Assembly: GCF_014196205.1 (NCBI RefSeq) | Contig: NZ_JACIDE010000003.1 | Location: forward strand, 1 to 64,000 | Source of the DNA: Anoxybacteroides voinovskiense | Lineage (GTDB): Bacteria; Bacillota; Bacilli; Bacillales; Anoxybacillaceae | Direction of reading: 5' to 3' | Length of the DNA: 64,000 bases | Shown here: piece after piece, positions 35,928 through 44,786 of the stretch | How positions within the stretch are numbered: position 1 is the stretch's first letter | How the letters are laid out: each line of letters opens with the position of its first letter | Notes under the pieces: generated by a model | Seen by the model: the letters and a program-made list of their open reading frames with translations, nothing else | Told to the model about the DNA's origin: nothing | The model's database searches: none | Position numbers and translations under genes: made by a program

Positions 35928-37254
35928 GACAGCGAAAACGATTTTGTTAACGTTTTTAGTGTTGACAAGCATTGCGTTTACGTGGGAATTGTGGACGTAT
36001 CATCCGCAGTATGATGCGATTCAAACCGATGAATATATTCAAAACGTATCGATTAGCAACACCCAAGTGGAAACATCAATGATTGTCCGTCCTTCACAAA
36101 TCATCATTCATAAAAATGATGCTCATTACGGGATGGTAGATGAAGGGGAGATGACGAAGCTTCTGAAAGAGATGAAAAAATGGACGTTCGATGATTTTGA
36201 AAACATTTCGTCCACCATCTCCAAAGAAGAGTTTTTATCATTTGTCCATCGGAAAGAAGCGATTGAAATCATTTATCCCGACGATATCCCAATGAATATT
36301 TACCGCGATCTTTTCCAAATTGATGATAAAGGGATGGACGGGGTTAGTTTTAATACGATTGTTGTTCCAATTGAGAAAAACAAAGATGTTATTGCTTATT
36401 TCATTTCGACTGACCATCGCAGAGTGTATAAAGCGACGGTGAGTGATGTGTCGTTAGGAGAAATTAATCAGTTTTATGAAAAAGCGGAAAAACTCCCGCG
36501 CTATTTAGCCTATAACGTGAGCGAAACGAAAACATTTTTTTTGCCGGAAAAGGAAATGGTGATGAGCCGGCTACAATATTATACGGATGAGCTTGATCCG
36601 GATAAATTTAAAGAAGCACTATTTAGCGATCCTAGCTTTGTGAAAAAGGATATATTAGCATTTGGTGAGGAATATACGGATGGGTCAAGGTTGATGGACG
36701 TTGACTTTCTGCAAAAATTGCTTTTATATGTAAATCCAGCGGCGAAAAACACAAAAGGTTCAGCGAACGAAGATAGCGCAGCATTAATTCAAAAAAGCAT
36801 TGATTTTGTGAACGAACATGGCGGATGGACGGATATGTATCATTTTGCAGAATGGGATCAGGAAAAACGGAAAATTGTCTTTCGGCTTTATGCGAATAAC
36901 TACCCTGTCTTTAATGATTACGGGATGTCGGAAATCATTCAAATATGGGGAGCAAATGAGGTGAATAAATACCAGCGTCCGTTGTTCCGCTTAGAAATTC
37001 CTGACCGTGTGAGCGTATCGACAAAAGTGTGGGCTGGTCAAGAAGTGATAAAACAACTTGAAAAACAAAAAGGGTTTCGAAAGGAATTAGTCGATGGCAT
37101 TGCGCTCGGATACAAACTAGTAAAAGATCAAGGAAAAGGAAAGGTTATTGTTTTGGAACCAGCATGGTTTTGCCTGTATGATGGAACGTGGAAACCGATT
37201 TCGTTAAAAGAAACAACCGGAGGACGAGGAGGGGGAGTCGGTGGATTGGAGTAA
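35917..37254 (+). CDS. walH: WalK regulator WalH (YycH)
   Basis: 445 residues. One N-terminal transmembrane segment (TILLTFLVLTSIAFTWELW) and a large extracellular domain. In B. subtilis YycH and YycI form a complex with WalK and tune its activity. The ATG at 35917 lies nine bases after AGAGG, inside walK. It is followed by walI with a 14-base overlap. Confidence 0.93.
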   Translation: MKYETAKTILLTFLVLTSIAFTWELWTYHPQYDAIQTDEYIQNVSISNTQVETSMIVRPSQIIIHKNDAHYGMVDEGEMTKLLKEMKKWTFDDFENISSTISKEEFLSFVHRKEAIEIIYPDDIPMNIYRDLFQIDDKGMDGVSFNTIVVPIEKNKDVIAYFISTDHRRVYKATVSDVSLGEINQFYEKAEKLPRYLAYNVSETKTFFLPEKEMVMSRLQYYTDELDPDKFKEALFSDPSFVKKDILAFGEEYTDGSRLMDVDFLQKLLLYVNPAAKNTKGSANEDSAALIQKSIDFVNEHGGWTDMYHFAEWDQEKRKIVFRLYANNYPVFNDYGMSEIIQIWGANEVNKYQRPLFRLEIPDRVSVSTKVWAGQEVIKQLEKQKGFRKELVDGIALGYKLVKDQGKGKVIVLEPAWFCLYDGTWKPISLKETTGGRGGGVGGLE

Positions 37255-38026
37255 GACGAAAACGATTTTTATCATTACGTTCCTTATCCTCGACCTTTTT
37301 TTAGGCTATCAATTTATGCAAAAGCGGACTAGTAGCCAGCTGGATGTCATTTTAGAAACAACGATTGAAGAACAGTTAGAGGCAAACGGGATTACGTATG
37401 TTGATATTCCGAAAGAAGTGACGAAAGCATCGTACGTAAGTGGCAAAAGCAAAATTTTTACCCGACAAGAAATAGAGAAATTGACAAACCAAAAAATTAC
37501 GACGAGCAATCAGTCGGTATTGCAGTCAGTGTTTACTCATCCGGTAGCGCTTACCGATGTGAAAGATCCGATTAGCTTAAGTGATTTCTTACAGAAGAAC
37601 ATTATTAATGGGAAATCGTATGCTTTTTGGACATTTGATGAGAAATCGCGAACAATCGTTTGTTTTCAAACATATGGCAATAAAATGATTTATAAAAACG
37701 TCAGCAGCATGCTTTTATTGCATTTGAATGACAAAAAAGAAGTGGTTTCATATGAGCAAACGATGTTAGACGATTTAGAGAAATACGAGAAAAAACAAGA
37801 CATTATTCCAGCGATAAAAGCGATTGAAACGCTGTATAAAAAAGATTATTTAAAACCTGGCGATCGGGTGACAACAATTGAACTCGGGTATTATGCGCTC
37901 GTACAGTTTACAGCTTCACAAGTGTTAACACCGACTTGGCACGTAGTCGTAAATGGGAAGAAAGATTATTTTATTCATGCATTTGAAGGACAAATTATTA
38001 ACGATGAAGGAAGCGTGTTGGAGTGA
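37241..38026 (+). CDS. walI: WalK regulator WalI (YycI)
   Basis: 261 residues. One N-terminal transmembrane segment ([19 protein letters not shown]) and an extracellular YycI domain, the partner of WalH. The start is GTG with GAGGAGGGGGAG upstream inside walH. Confidence 0.93.
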   Translation: MDWSKTKTIFIITFLILDLFLGYQFMQKRTSSQLDVILETTIEEQLEANGITYVDIPKEVTKASYVSGKSKIFTRQEIEKLTNQKITTSNQSVLQSVFTHPVALTDVKDPISLSDFLQKNIINGKSYAFWTFDEKSRTIVCFQTYGNKMIYKNVSSMLLLHLNDKKEVVSYEQTMLDDLEKYEKKQDIIPAIKAIETLYKKDYLKPGDRVTTIELGYYALVQFTASQVLTPTWHVVVNGKKDYFIHAFEGQIINDEGSVLE

Positions 38027-38031
38027 GTGGA

Positions 38032-38823
38032 ATGATGCGATTTAGCGTGCTTGCTAGTGGAAGTACAGGGAATGCTTTTTACGTGGAAACAGAAACAGAG
38101 CGGCTGCTTGTCGATGCAGGGTTGAGCGGCAAGCAGCTCGAGCAACTTTTTCAACAAATTGGCCGTCATCTAAAAGATGTGACGGCAATTTTAGTGACGC
38201 ATGAACATAGCGATCATATTAAAGGGTTGGGGGTCATTGCCCGCAAATACCAACTGCCGATTTATGCAAACGAAAAAACGTGGAAAGCGATGGAAGGGTT
38301 GGTCGGTGAAATTCCGACCGACCAAAAATTTGTCTTTCCAACCGGCTCGATTCGTTCATTTCGGGGGATAGATGTCGAATCGTTCGGCGTTTCTCATGAT
38401 GCGGCCGAGCCGATGTTTTATGTGTTTCATCATGAGGGAAAAAAGCTAGCGCTAATGACGGATACAGGATATGTGAGTGAACGGATGAAACGGACGATTG
38501 AACATGCCGACGTGTTTGTATTTGAAAGCAATCACGATGTCGAGATGTTACGGATGGGTCCTTATCCGTGGAGCATTAAGCGCCGCATTTTGAGCGACGT
38601 TGGTCACGTGTCGAACGAAGATGCGGCGCTAGCGCTTGCTGATGTAATTGGGGAGAGGACGAAGCGAATTTATTTAGCTCACTTAAGCCAAGATAACAAT
38701 ATGAAAGAGCTTGCTCGTATGACGGTGGAACAACTATTGGTTAATCGAGGGTTTTCGGTCGGGGAGCAATTCGTTCTTTATGATACGGATCCGAAAATCC
38801 CGACAGACTTAGCGTATGTGTAG
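38032..38823 (+). CDS. walJ: metallo-beta-lactamase-fold exonuclease WalJ/YycJ
   Basis: 263 residues. The metal motif is THEHSDH (residues about 59-65), with further ligands in GVSHDA and TDTGY and a Ser-rich start [14 protein letters not shown]. YycJ has been described as a 5'-3' DNA exonuclease in Bacillus and linked to mismatch repair and wall homeostasis. The ATG at 38032 has GGAGTGAG upstream; adjacent ATG and upstream GTG are alternatives. Confidence 0.94.
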   Translation: MMRFSVLASGSTGNAFYVETETERLLVDAGLSGKQLEQLFQQIGRHLKDVTAILVTHEHSDHIKGLGVIARKYQLPIYANEKTWKAMEGLVGEIPTDQKFVFPTGSIRSFRGIDVESFGVSHDAAEPMFYVFHHEGKKLALMTDTGYVSERMKRTIEHADVFVFESNHDVEMLRMGPYPWSIKRRILSDVGHVSNEDAALALADVIGERTKRIYLAHLSQDNNMKELARMTVEQLLVNRGFSVGEQFVLYDTDPKIPTDLAYV

Positions 38824-38935
38824 GCGCTATTTTGGGAAAGATGGGCTAATGTGTTTGACATGGATTTTTGGCAAGCGAAAGCAGTATAATAAAAAGATGG
38901 GTACATACTAGCGAGAAAGGATAGGTGAGGGAAAG

Positions 38936-40153
38936 ATGGGCTACTATGACGACCATTATGAACCGTATCGGCAAAAGCAAAAAGGGAATCGGCGCGGCAC
39001 GTTCCTCGCTGCTTTAGTCGGTGCATTGCTCGGGGCATTATTAGTGGTGTTTTCCATTCCTGTGCTTTCCACATGGGATGTCTTGCCTTATTCAGTAACG
39101 CCAAAAGAGCGCGGACAGACGAGCAAGGAAGAGGCGGGTAATCAGCCAACCGTCCAAGAAAACGTATCAGTAAACGTTGTGTCGCAAGTGACGAAGGCGA
39201 TTGACAAAGTATCCGATGCCGTTGTCGGCGTTGTGAATATTCAAGAAGCAAATTTTTGGTCACAAGGCGGTGAGGCTGGAACTGGTTCAGGAGTCATTTA
39301 TAAACTAGCGAACGGTAAAGCATTTATCGTCACGAACCACCATGTCGTGGAAAATGCAAGCCAATTGGAAGTGAGTTTAAAAGATGGGATGCGCGTTCGT
39401 GCGCGCTTATTAGGAAGCGATGCATTAACAGATTTAGCAGTGCTCGAAATTGATGCAAAGCATGTGAAAAAAGTCGCAGAGTTCGGTGATTCGGATGCTG
39501 TAAAGTTAGGGGAACCAGTGATTGCAATTGGGAACCCGCTCGGGTTACAATTTGCTGGCTCAGTGACGCAAGGAATTATCTCAGGAAAAAATCGGACGAT
39601 TGAAGTTGATTTAGACCAAGACGGGTTGCCAGATTGGAATGCAGAAGTATTGCAAACCGATGCGGCAATTAACCCTGGCAATAGTGGTGGAGCATTAGTC
39701 AATATTGAAGGGCAAGTGATTGGCATTAATTCGATGAAAATTGCCCAAGAAGCGGTGGAAGGAATCGGCTTTTCGATTCCGATTAACTCGGCAAGACCGA
39801 TTATTGCCGATTTAGAAAAGTACGGGCAAGTCCGTCGACCATATATAGGGGTAGAGCTTCGGTCGTTAAGCGATATTTCATCGTATCACTTGCAAGAAAC
39901 GTTGCATTTACCGCCAAACGTAACCGAAGGGGTTGCGATTATTCAAGTAGTGCCGAGATCGCCAGCAGCACAAGCAGGGTTGCGCCAATTTGATGTCATT
40001 GTCGCGTTAGATGGGCAAAAAATCACAAACGTGTTAGACTTACGAAAATATTTATATACGAAAAAGACGATTGGCGATGATTTAAAAGTCACATTTTACC
40101 GTGATGGGAAAAAGGCGACGGTGACGGTGCGGTTGACGAAAGAATCGTTTTAA
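38936..40153 (+). CDS. htrC: HtrA-like serine protease HtrC
   Basis: 405 residues. Short cytoplasmic tail, one transmembrane segment ([21 protein letters not shown]), trypsin-like domain and one PDZ domain (about 290-400). The catalytic triad is His in TNHHVVENA, Asp in [10 protein letters not shown] and Ser in [11 protein letters not shown] membrane-anchored quality-control protease exposed on the outer face. It lies downstream of walJ as in B. subtilis. A TTGACA and a TATAAT upstream are 24 bases apart, too far for a normal promoter. Confidence 0.96.
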   Translation: MGYYDDHYEPYRQKQKGNRRGTFLAALVGALLGALLVVFSIPVLSTWDVLPYSVTPKERGQTSKEEAGNQPTVQENVSVNVVSQVTKAIDKVSDAVVGVVNIQEANFWSQGGEAGTGSGVIYKLANGKAFIVTNHHVVENASQLEVSLKDGMRVRARLLGSDALTDLAVLEIDAKHVKKVAEFGDSDAVKLGEPVIAIGNPLGLQFAGSVTQGIISGKNRTIEVDLDQDGLPDWNAEVLQTDAAINPGNSGGALVNIEGQVIGINSMKIAQEAVEGIGFSIPINSARPIIADLEKYGQVRRPYIGVELRSLSDISSYHLQETLHLPPNVTEGVAIIQVVPRSPAAQAGLRQFDVIVALDGQKITNVLDLRKYLYTKKTIGDDLKVTFYRDGKKATVTVRLTKESF

Positions 40154-40200
40154 CGAAACATCTCGTTGCAAGAAGACAGAATGATTGTGGATAAAAAACA

Positions 40201-40230
40201 AGGAGCGAAAACGACGCTCCTGTTTTCTTT
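40201..40230 (+). terminator. terminator after htrC
   Basis: AGGAGCG (40201-40207) pairs with CGCTCCT (40215-40221), followed by GTTTTCTTT. Confidence 0.75.
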
Positions 40231-40259
40231 GTCCACAAGTGGATAAGGGGGCGAATAAT

Positions 40260-40421
40260 ATGTATTGTTGTTTCGAACATGTGGAGGTAGCGATTGATAT
40301 GTATGTGGATAACAAAGAGCGAGCACCAGAAATCATAGCAATACCTGTGGATAAACAAACGAAATTGTGTGAATTTTGCGCGAAACGAGCAGAATATATG
40401 GTAGGGAACGAATGTTTTTAG
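40260..40421 (+). CDS. CxxH/CxxC small protein
   Basis: 53 residues. N-terminal CCFEHVEVAIDMYVD and C-terminal CEFCAKRAEY match the small CxxH/CxxC family of Bacillaceae; the Cys/His pairs suggest a zinc site. Function unknown. GGGGG lies about ten bases before the ATG. Two perfect DnaA boxes fall inside the coding sequence and encode the YVDN and VDKQ stretches. Confidence 0.85.
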   Translation: MYCCFEHVEVAIDMYVDNKERAPEIIAIPVDKQTKLCEFCAKRAEYMVGNECF

Positions 40422-40496
40422 CACAATATGTGGATTGGTTATGTGTATATGTGGATAAATACTGTTGATAACTTGTTTGTAAAGTGGGGATGTTAT

Positions 40497-40976
40497 GTGA
40501 ATATAACGGTTTTATCTGTTGGTAAGTTAAAAGAAAAATATTTGAAGCAAGGAATCGATGAATATGCGAAGCGGTTATCGACGTATGCGAAGATAGAGAT
40601 CATTGAGGTGGCGGATGAAAAAGCGCCAGAACATTTAAGCCAGCAAGAGATGGAGCAAATAAAAGCGAAAGAAGGCGAGCGCCTTTTAGCGAAAATCCCG
40701 CATGATGCGTATACTATCGCCTTAGCCATTGAGGGAACGATGAAATCCTCGGAGCAATTTGCTGAAAGTTTAGATAAGCTTGCGACTTACGGCAAAAGTA
40801 AAGTCGTCTTTATCATCGGCGGCTCGCTCGGTCTAAGCCGCCAAGTGATCGAGCGTGCTGACGAACTGCTCTCTTTTTCTAAAATGACGTTCCCGCACCA
40901 GCTGATGCGCTTAATCCTTCTAGAACAAATTTACCGCGCATTTCGGATTAATCGGGGGGAACCATACCACAAATAG
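40497..40976 (+). CDS. rlmH: 23S rRNA pseudouridine-1915 N3-methyltransferase RlmH
   Basis: 159 residues, the exact B. subtilis length. A SPOUT methyltransferase acting on assembled 70S ribosomes. It has the knotted SAM site IGGSLGLS and the end [26 protein letters not shown]. The GTG at 40497 follows GGGG and matches the family start; upstream in-frame codons run through DnaA boxes. Confidence 0.97.
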   Translation: MNITVLSVGKLKEKYLKQGIDEYAKRLSTYAKIEIIEVADEKAPEHLSQQEMEQIKAKEGERLLAKIPHDAYTIALAIEGTMKSSEQFAESLDKLATYGKSKVVFIIGGSLGLSRQVIERADELLSFSKMTFPHQLMRLILLEQIYRAFRINRGEPYHK

Positions 40977-40979
40977 CTA

Positions 40980-41011
40980 GTTTTCCCCTTGTGGATATGC
41001 AAAGGGAAAAT
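40980..41011 (+). terminator. terminator-like hairpin after rlmH
   Basis: TTTTCCC.CTTG pairs with CAAAGGGAAAA around a loop that contains a one-mismatch DnaA box. The T run is poor. Confidence 0.5.
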
Positions 41012-41013
41012 AT

Positions 41014-41042
41014 TTTACATTTTTCACTAAATTTTTTATAAT
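41014..41042 (+). promoter_or_regulatory. promoter of the dgcN-like operon
   Basis: TTTACA, 17-base spacer, perfect TATAAT. The start of transcription is expected near 41049, about 100 bases before the first codon. Confidence 0.7.
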
Positions 41043-41070
41043 TATTGATAGAATGACTATTTTTATGAAG

Positions 41071-41108
41071 GAACATCTTTCCGAAACAAGGGTTAAGGTG
41101 TTCTTTTT
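41071..41108 (+). terminator. leader terminator (possible attenuator)
   Basis: GAACATCTT (41071-41079) pairs with AAGGTGTTC (41095-41103, one G-T pair), then five T. It lies between the promoter and the first gene, so it may gate entry into the operon. A competing short pairing GGAA/TTCC overlaps the left arm. Confidence 0.6.
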
Positions 41109-41149
41109 CGTGGAAAAAATTGATTTCACATGAAATGGAGGGGTTTCTC

Positions 41150-42238
41150 GTGAAGAAGTATGCCATTGTTTATTGTGAAAATCAATTTGGTTCCATGGAT
41201 GGAAAAACGGCAAACGGATTAGTCCGCAATTCTGGACTGTATGAAATTGCGGCGGTTATTGACAGTACGAAAGCTGGACAAGATGCAGGTGAAGTATTAG
41301 ACAAAAAACGAAACGGTATTCCGATTTACAAAGACCTTCAAGAAGCGATTACCTCTGTGAAAGAAAAACCGAACTACTTTATCCTTGGAATTGCTCCTGC
41401 AAATGCTTTTCTCAAACAAGAAGAACGGCAAGTAGTAATCGATGCAATGGAAGCAGGAATGCATATTATTAATCCCCTACAAGAATTTTTGACAGAAGAT
41501 GAAGAAATGATGGCAATTGCCAAACGTTGCGGCGTAGAAATTCGCGATATTCGCAAACCGCGGCCGAAAAAAGAATGGACGCTATTTACCGGACGCATTT
41601 TGCAAGTAAAGGCACCAGTCGTTGCTGTGCTTGGCACCGATGGGGCGTGTGGCAAACGGACGACGGCAATGATTGTGGACAAAGGACTACAAGCGCGCGG
41701 CTATCGCACTGCGTTTATTGCTACTGGGCAGACAGGACTCATTCAAGGCGCTTCTTACGGTTTCGCCATGGACGCGTTTCCGCTCCAATATATGATTGGA
41801 GAATTGGAACGAGAAATCGTCCGAGCGTACGAAACGGAGCAGCCGGACATTATTATCGTCGAAGGACAAGGAGCATTAAGCCATCCTGCGTACGTCAGTT
41901 CATGCGGCATTTTAAAAGGAGCAAGGCCGCAAGCAGTAATTTTGCAACATCCGCCAAAACGAAAAGTTCTCGGCGATTTCCCGTTCATGAAAATGCCGTC
42001 TGTTCAAAGCGAAATCGAGTTAATTGAACATTTCGGCCAAACAAAAGTCGTCGCGATTACGTTAAACCACGAAGGAATGACGGATGATGAACTACAAAAA
42101 ACGATTATAGAATATGAACAAACGTTCCGCATGCCAGTAACAGACGTCTTAAAAATGGGACCAGATAAAGTAATTGACCGTCTTATCGACTACTTCCCGT
42201 CATTGAAAAAGAAACGTCCGTCAGGGGTGGCCGTATGA
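41150..42238 (+). CDS. DUF1611 / DgcN-like P-loop protein
   Basis: 362 residues. The N-terminal Rossmann-like part (about 1-130) precedes a P-loop domain with GTDGACGKRTTA at residues 162-173 and IIVEGQGALSHPAY. This is the DUF1611 family, whose characterised member DgcN N-acetylates D-glutamate in a marine D-Glu pathway; substrate here is not known. The GTG at 41150 lies six bases after GGAGGGG. It overlaps the downstream racemase-like gene by four bases (ATGA), which ties it to D-amino-acid chemistry. Confidence 0.85.
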   Translation: MKKYAIVYCENQFGSMDGKTANGLVRNSGLYEIAAVIDSTKAGQDAGEVLDKKRNGIPIYKDLQEAITSVKEKPNYFILGIAPANAFLKQEERQVVIDAMEAGMHIINPLQEFLTEDEEMMAIAKRCGVEIRDIRKPRPKKEWTLFTGRILQVKAPVVAVLGTDGACGKRTTAMIVDKGLQARGYRTAFIATGQTGLIQGASYGFAMDAFPLQYMIGELEREIVRAYETEQPDIIIVEGQGALSHPAYVSSCGILKGARPQAVILQHPPKRKVLGDFPFMKMPSVQSEIELIEHFGQTKVVAITLNHEGMTDDELQKTIIEYEQTFRMPVTDVLKMGPDKVIDRLIDYFPSLKKKRPSGVAV

Positions 42239-43341
42239 GAACAGCGCTCACCCCGAGGGTGGAAATTGATTTGCACAAAATTCGCCATAATGCTAGCGTG
42301 CTAAAAAAATTATATGAGAAAAAAGGTGTTCAAGTGACAGCGGTCGTCAAAGGAGTAGACGCTAGTATCGAGATTGCGAAAACGCTCGTGGAAAGCGGGA
42401 TTACAAGTTTAGCCGATACGAAAATTTCCCGCCTCCGACGATTAAAAGCAACGCGTTTGAATGCGACGCTCATGTTGTTAAGGACGCCAGCATTAAGCGA
42501 AGTGGCGTCCGTCGTTCAAGTTGCTGACATTAGCATGAACACAGAACTAGATGTGATTCGTGCATTGGCAAACGAAGCAGCAAAGCAACAGAAGAAACAT
42601 TCGATTATTTTAATGGTCGAAATGGGCGACTTGCGCGAAGGGGTTATGCCCGAAGATTTGCCTGCGATGATCGAAGAAGTGTTAAAGTTGCCAAACATTC
42701 AGCTTGTCGGTCTTGGCACGAATTTCGCTTGCTTTGGCGGCGTGATTCCGACTGAGCAAAAAATGTGTGAATTTTCCTCTATCGTAAAACAAATCCAAAA
42801 GCGGTTTTCGTTATTTCTCCCATATGTTTCGGGCGGCAACTCTGCTAATTACCATTGGGTGAAACAAACAAAAGATGTCGGAACGGTAAACCATATTCGC
42901 CTCGGGGAATCGATTTTTTTAGGAAGGGAAACAGTGAACGGAACTCCGATTCCTGGGCTGTACCAAGATGCGTTTTGCTTAGTAGCGGAAGTGATTGAAG
43001 CAAAAACGAAGCCGTCGGTGCCATTTGGAGAGCGAGGGCGAAACGCATTTGGCGAAACGATTACGTTTGGCGATCGCGGGCTCATCCGGCGTGCCATCGT
43101 TGGCATCGGTCGGCAAGATGTCTTCGTGCCAGGGTTAACACCGCTATTGCCGATAGACATTCTTGGGGCAAGCAGCGACCATATTATTCTTGATACGAAA
43201 AATATCGAGTTAAAGGTTGGGGATGAAGTAAAATTCAACGTTGATTACGGTGCACTTATTTCACTTATGACGTCTCCTTACGTTTATAAAAAATATTTGC
43301 CTGAACGAAGCCACTATTCCAAAAGTCGAACGTCCGCATAA
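42235..43341 (+). CDS. PLP-dependent alanine/ornithine racemase family protein
   Basis: 368 residues. Alanine-racemase-type N-terminal barrel with the PLP lysine in TAVVKGVDA, followed by SGGNSANYHW and NHIRLGESIFLG, which match ornithine-racemase-like (Orr) proteins more than the true Alr. It likely interconverts L- and D-forms of a basic or acidic amino acid; the substrate cannot be told from sequence. It is translationally coupled to the DUF1611 gene and ends at a strong terminator. Confidence 0.85.
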   Translation: MRTALTPRVEIDLHKIRHNASVLKKLYEKKGVQVTAVVKGVDASIEIAKTLVESGITSLADTKISRLRRLKATRLNATLMLLRTPALSEVASVVQVADISMNTELDVIRALANEAAKQQKKHSIILMVEMGDLREGVMPEDLPAMIEEVLKLPNIQLVGLGTNFACFGGVIPTEQKMCEFSSIVKQIQKRFSLFLPYVSGGNSANYHWVKQTKDVGTVNHIRLGESIFLGRETVNGTPIPGLYQDAFCLVAEVIEAKTKPSVPFGERGRNAFGETITFGDRGLIRRAIVGIGRQDVFVPGLTPLLPIDILGASSDHIILDTKNIELKVGDEVKFNVDYGALISLMTSPYVYKKYLPERSHYSKSRTSA

Positions 43342-43348
43342 GATAAGT

Positions 43349-43395
43349 ATCGCTTTTCTGCTTTAGGTGAGTCGGAGGCAGAAAAGCGATTTTTT
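43349..43395 (+). terminator. intrinsic terminator after racemase gene
   Basis: ATCGCTTTTCTGC and GCAGAAAAGCGAT form a perfect 13-base stem, followed by T. Confidence 0.95.
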
Positions 43396-43440
43396 GTTGA
43401 AAATTAGCACGTAATAATAATACCTGGTAATAAAAAATAA

Positions 43441-43470
43441 TTGACAGGACAAGAGGAAAGATGGTAGGAT
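43441..43470 (+). promoter_or_regulatory. desaturase promoter with long leader
   Basis: Perfect TTGACA, 18-base spacer, TAGGAT. The untranslated leader is then about 120 bases, longer than for other genes in the window. No known motif recognised in it. Confidence 0.6.
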
Positions 43471-43597
43471 GAAGCATAAGTAAGAATAACCGCATAAACG
43501 GTCTTTTCAGAATATTGCGACTGATTGTGCGGCGAATGTGCAATGCCTTTTGTCCATTTTGATTCGGCAGAAGGTTCATTTTGAAAGGAGCCATTAA

Positions 43598-44695
43598 ATG
43601 AAAGAATTTCATTCGTTCGGCTGGTATGCGGCGAGAATTTCCCCGCATTTGCCGAAAAAAGCATTTCAACCCGTCCCTTCTCGTCTTTTCGGTGGTCTAG
43701 CGTATTTGCTTATCGCGTTGAGCGGTATCCTCGCTATTTCTTTACTTGATCTTCATCCAATATGGAAAACGATCATTTCGGTGGTGCTAGGGTTTAGTTT
43801 TGCTGCGTTAGGGTTTTTAGGGCATGAAATTTTGCACGGTACTGTCGTGCGAACCCCGTGGTTGCGCGATTTTCTTGGCGCGGTTGCTTTTTGGCCGCTA
43901 TGTACAGGTCCGAAACTATGGAGAAAGTGGCATAATGTCACACACCATGCCCATACACAAGATGAAGAGAAGGACCCGGATGCATGGCCAGCGGTAGAAA
44001 AATTAGCTAAAAGCCGCTTCTTGCGCTGGGTGTATACTATTCCGTTTACGATTCGAGCGTTTTTTGCTTTTTGCTCGTTAGCGATTACGTTTACCATTCA
44101 TTCGACAAGGATGTTGTTTTATTTTCTCAAAGACTTTCACCCGAAAAATCGCGGCATTGTGTTCTTTCAGTTTTTGTTGCCGTGGGTAACATGGATTGGC
44201 TTATTGTTCGTTGTAGGATTTTCTAATTGGTTCTTTATCTTTTTATTGCCGCTATTGATTGCTAATTTCATCGTCATGAGCTACATTTCGACGAACCATC
44301 GCTTAAATCCATTAGTGCCCGTGAACGACCCACTGGCCAATAGCTTATCGGTCACCGTTCCGAAATGGGTCGATGTGCTCCATTTTAACTTTTCGTACCA
44401 TACGGAGCATCATCTATTTCCAAGCATGAGTTCAAAATATTACCCACTGGTAAAAGCACACATTAAGAAAATGTGGCCAGACCGCTATCATGAAATGCCG
44501 ATGTTGCAAGCGTTGCGGGCGCTTTGGAAAACACCGAGGCTTTATTATCAACAAACCGAGCTGATTGAACCGCGTCAAGGAAACGTATACGGCTCTTTAG
44601 GATACGGATTAGACCCGTTGCACATCGAATATCGCAAAATGGAGAACAAAGAGCAAGTCGTTGCGAAAAAAGTAGCTGGACAATTGAAAAAATAA
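43598..44695 (+). CDS. fatty acid desaturase
   Basis: 365 residues. A membrane di-iron desaturase with the three histidine boxes: GHEILHG (about residue 76), HNVTHHAH (about 111) and HTEHHLFP (about 268). Four or more hydrophobic segments. It probably introduces a double bond into phospholipid acyl chains to keep membranes fluid. The ribosome site is GAAAGGAG. It differs in length from B. subtilis Des. No DesK/DesR genes are in the window. Confidence 0.93.
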   Translation: MKEFHSFGWYAARISPHLPKKAFQPVPSRLFGGLAYLLIALSGILAISLLDLHPIWKTIISVVLGFSFAALGFLGHEILHGTVVRTPWLRDFLGAVAFWPLCTGPKLWRKWHNVTHHAHTQDEEKDPDAWPAVEKLAKSRFLRWVYTIPFTIRAFFAFCSLAITFTIHSTRMLFYFLKDFHPKNRGIVFFQFLLPWVTWIGLLFVVGFSNWFFIFLLPLLIANFIVMSYISTNHRLNPLVPVNDPLANSLSVTVPKWVDVLHFNFSYHTEHHLFPSMSSKYYPLVKAHIKKMWPDRYHEMPMLQALRALWKTPRLYYQQTELIEPRQGNVYGSLGYGLDPLHIEYRKMENKEQVVAKKVAGQLKK

Positions 44696-44706
44696 GGAAG
44701 CTGGAT

Positions 44707-44733
44707 GCTGGTTCTATTGCGAACCAGCTTTTT
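44707..44733 (+). terminator. intrinsic terminator after desaturase
   Basis: GCTGGTTC (44707-44714) and GAACCAGC (44721-44728), followed by five T. Confidence 0.92.
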
Positions 44734-44786
44734 GTTTGTCGCCATCTTGTAAAAGTAATATGATGGAAATAAAGGAGGGAGCGAAG

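Larger units (their letters stand above)
40186..40471. other. DnaA-box cluster from htrC end to rlmH
   Basis: Four perfect TGTGGATAA sites, all in one orientation: 40186-40194, 40304-40312, 40346-40354 and 40450-40458. One-mismatch sites lie at 40229-40237, 40238-40246 and 40463-40471, and another at 40989-40997. They run through a coding gene. From memory, a DnaA-box cluster at yydA (rlmH) is known in B. subtilis. Confidence 0.8.

Noticed and set aside
38855-38890. TTGACA and TATAAT before htrC as a promoter
   Set aside because: The spacer is 24 bases, too long for a sigma-A promoter.
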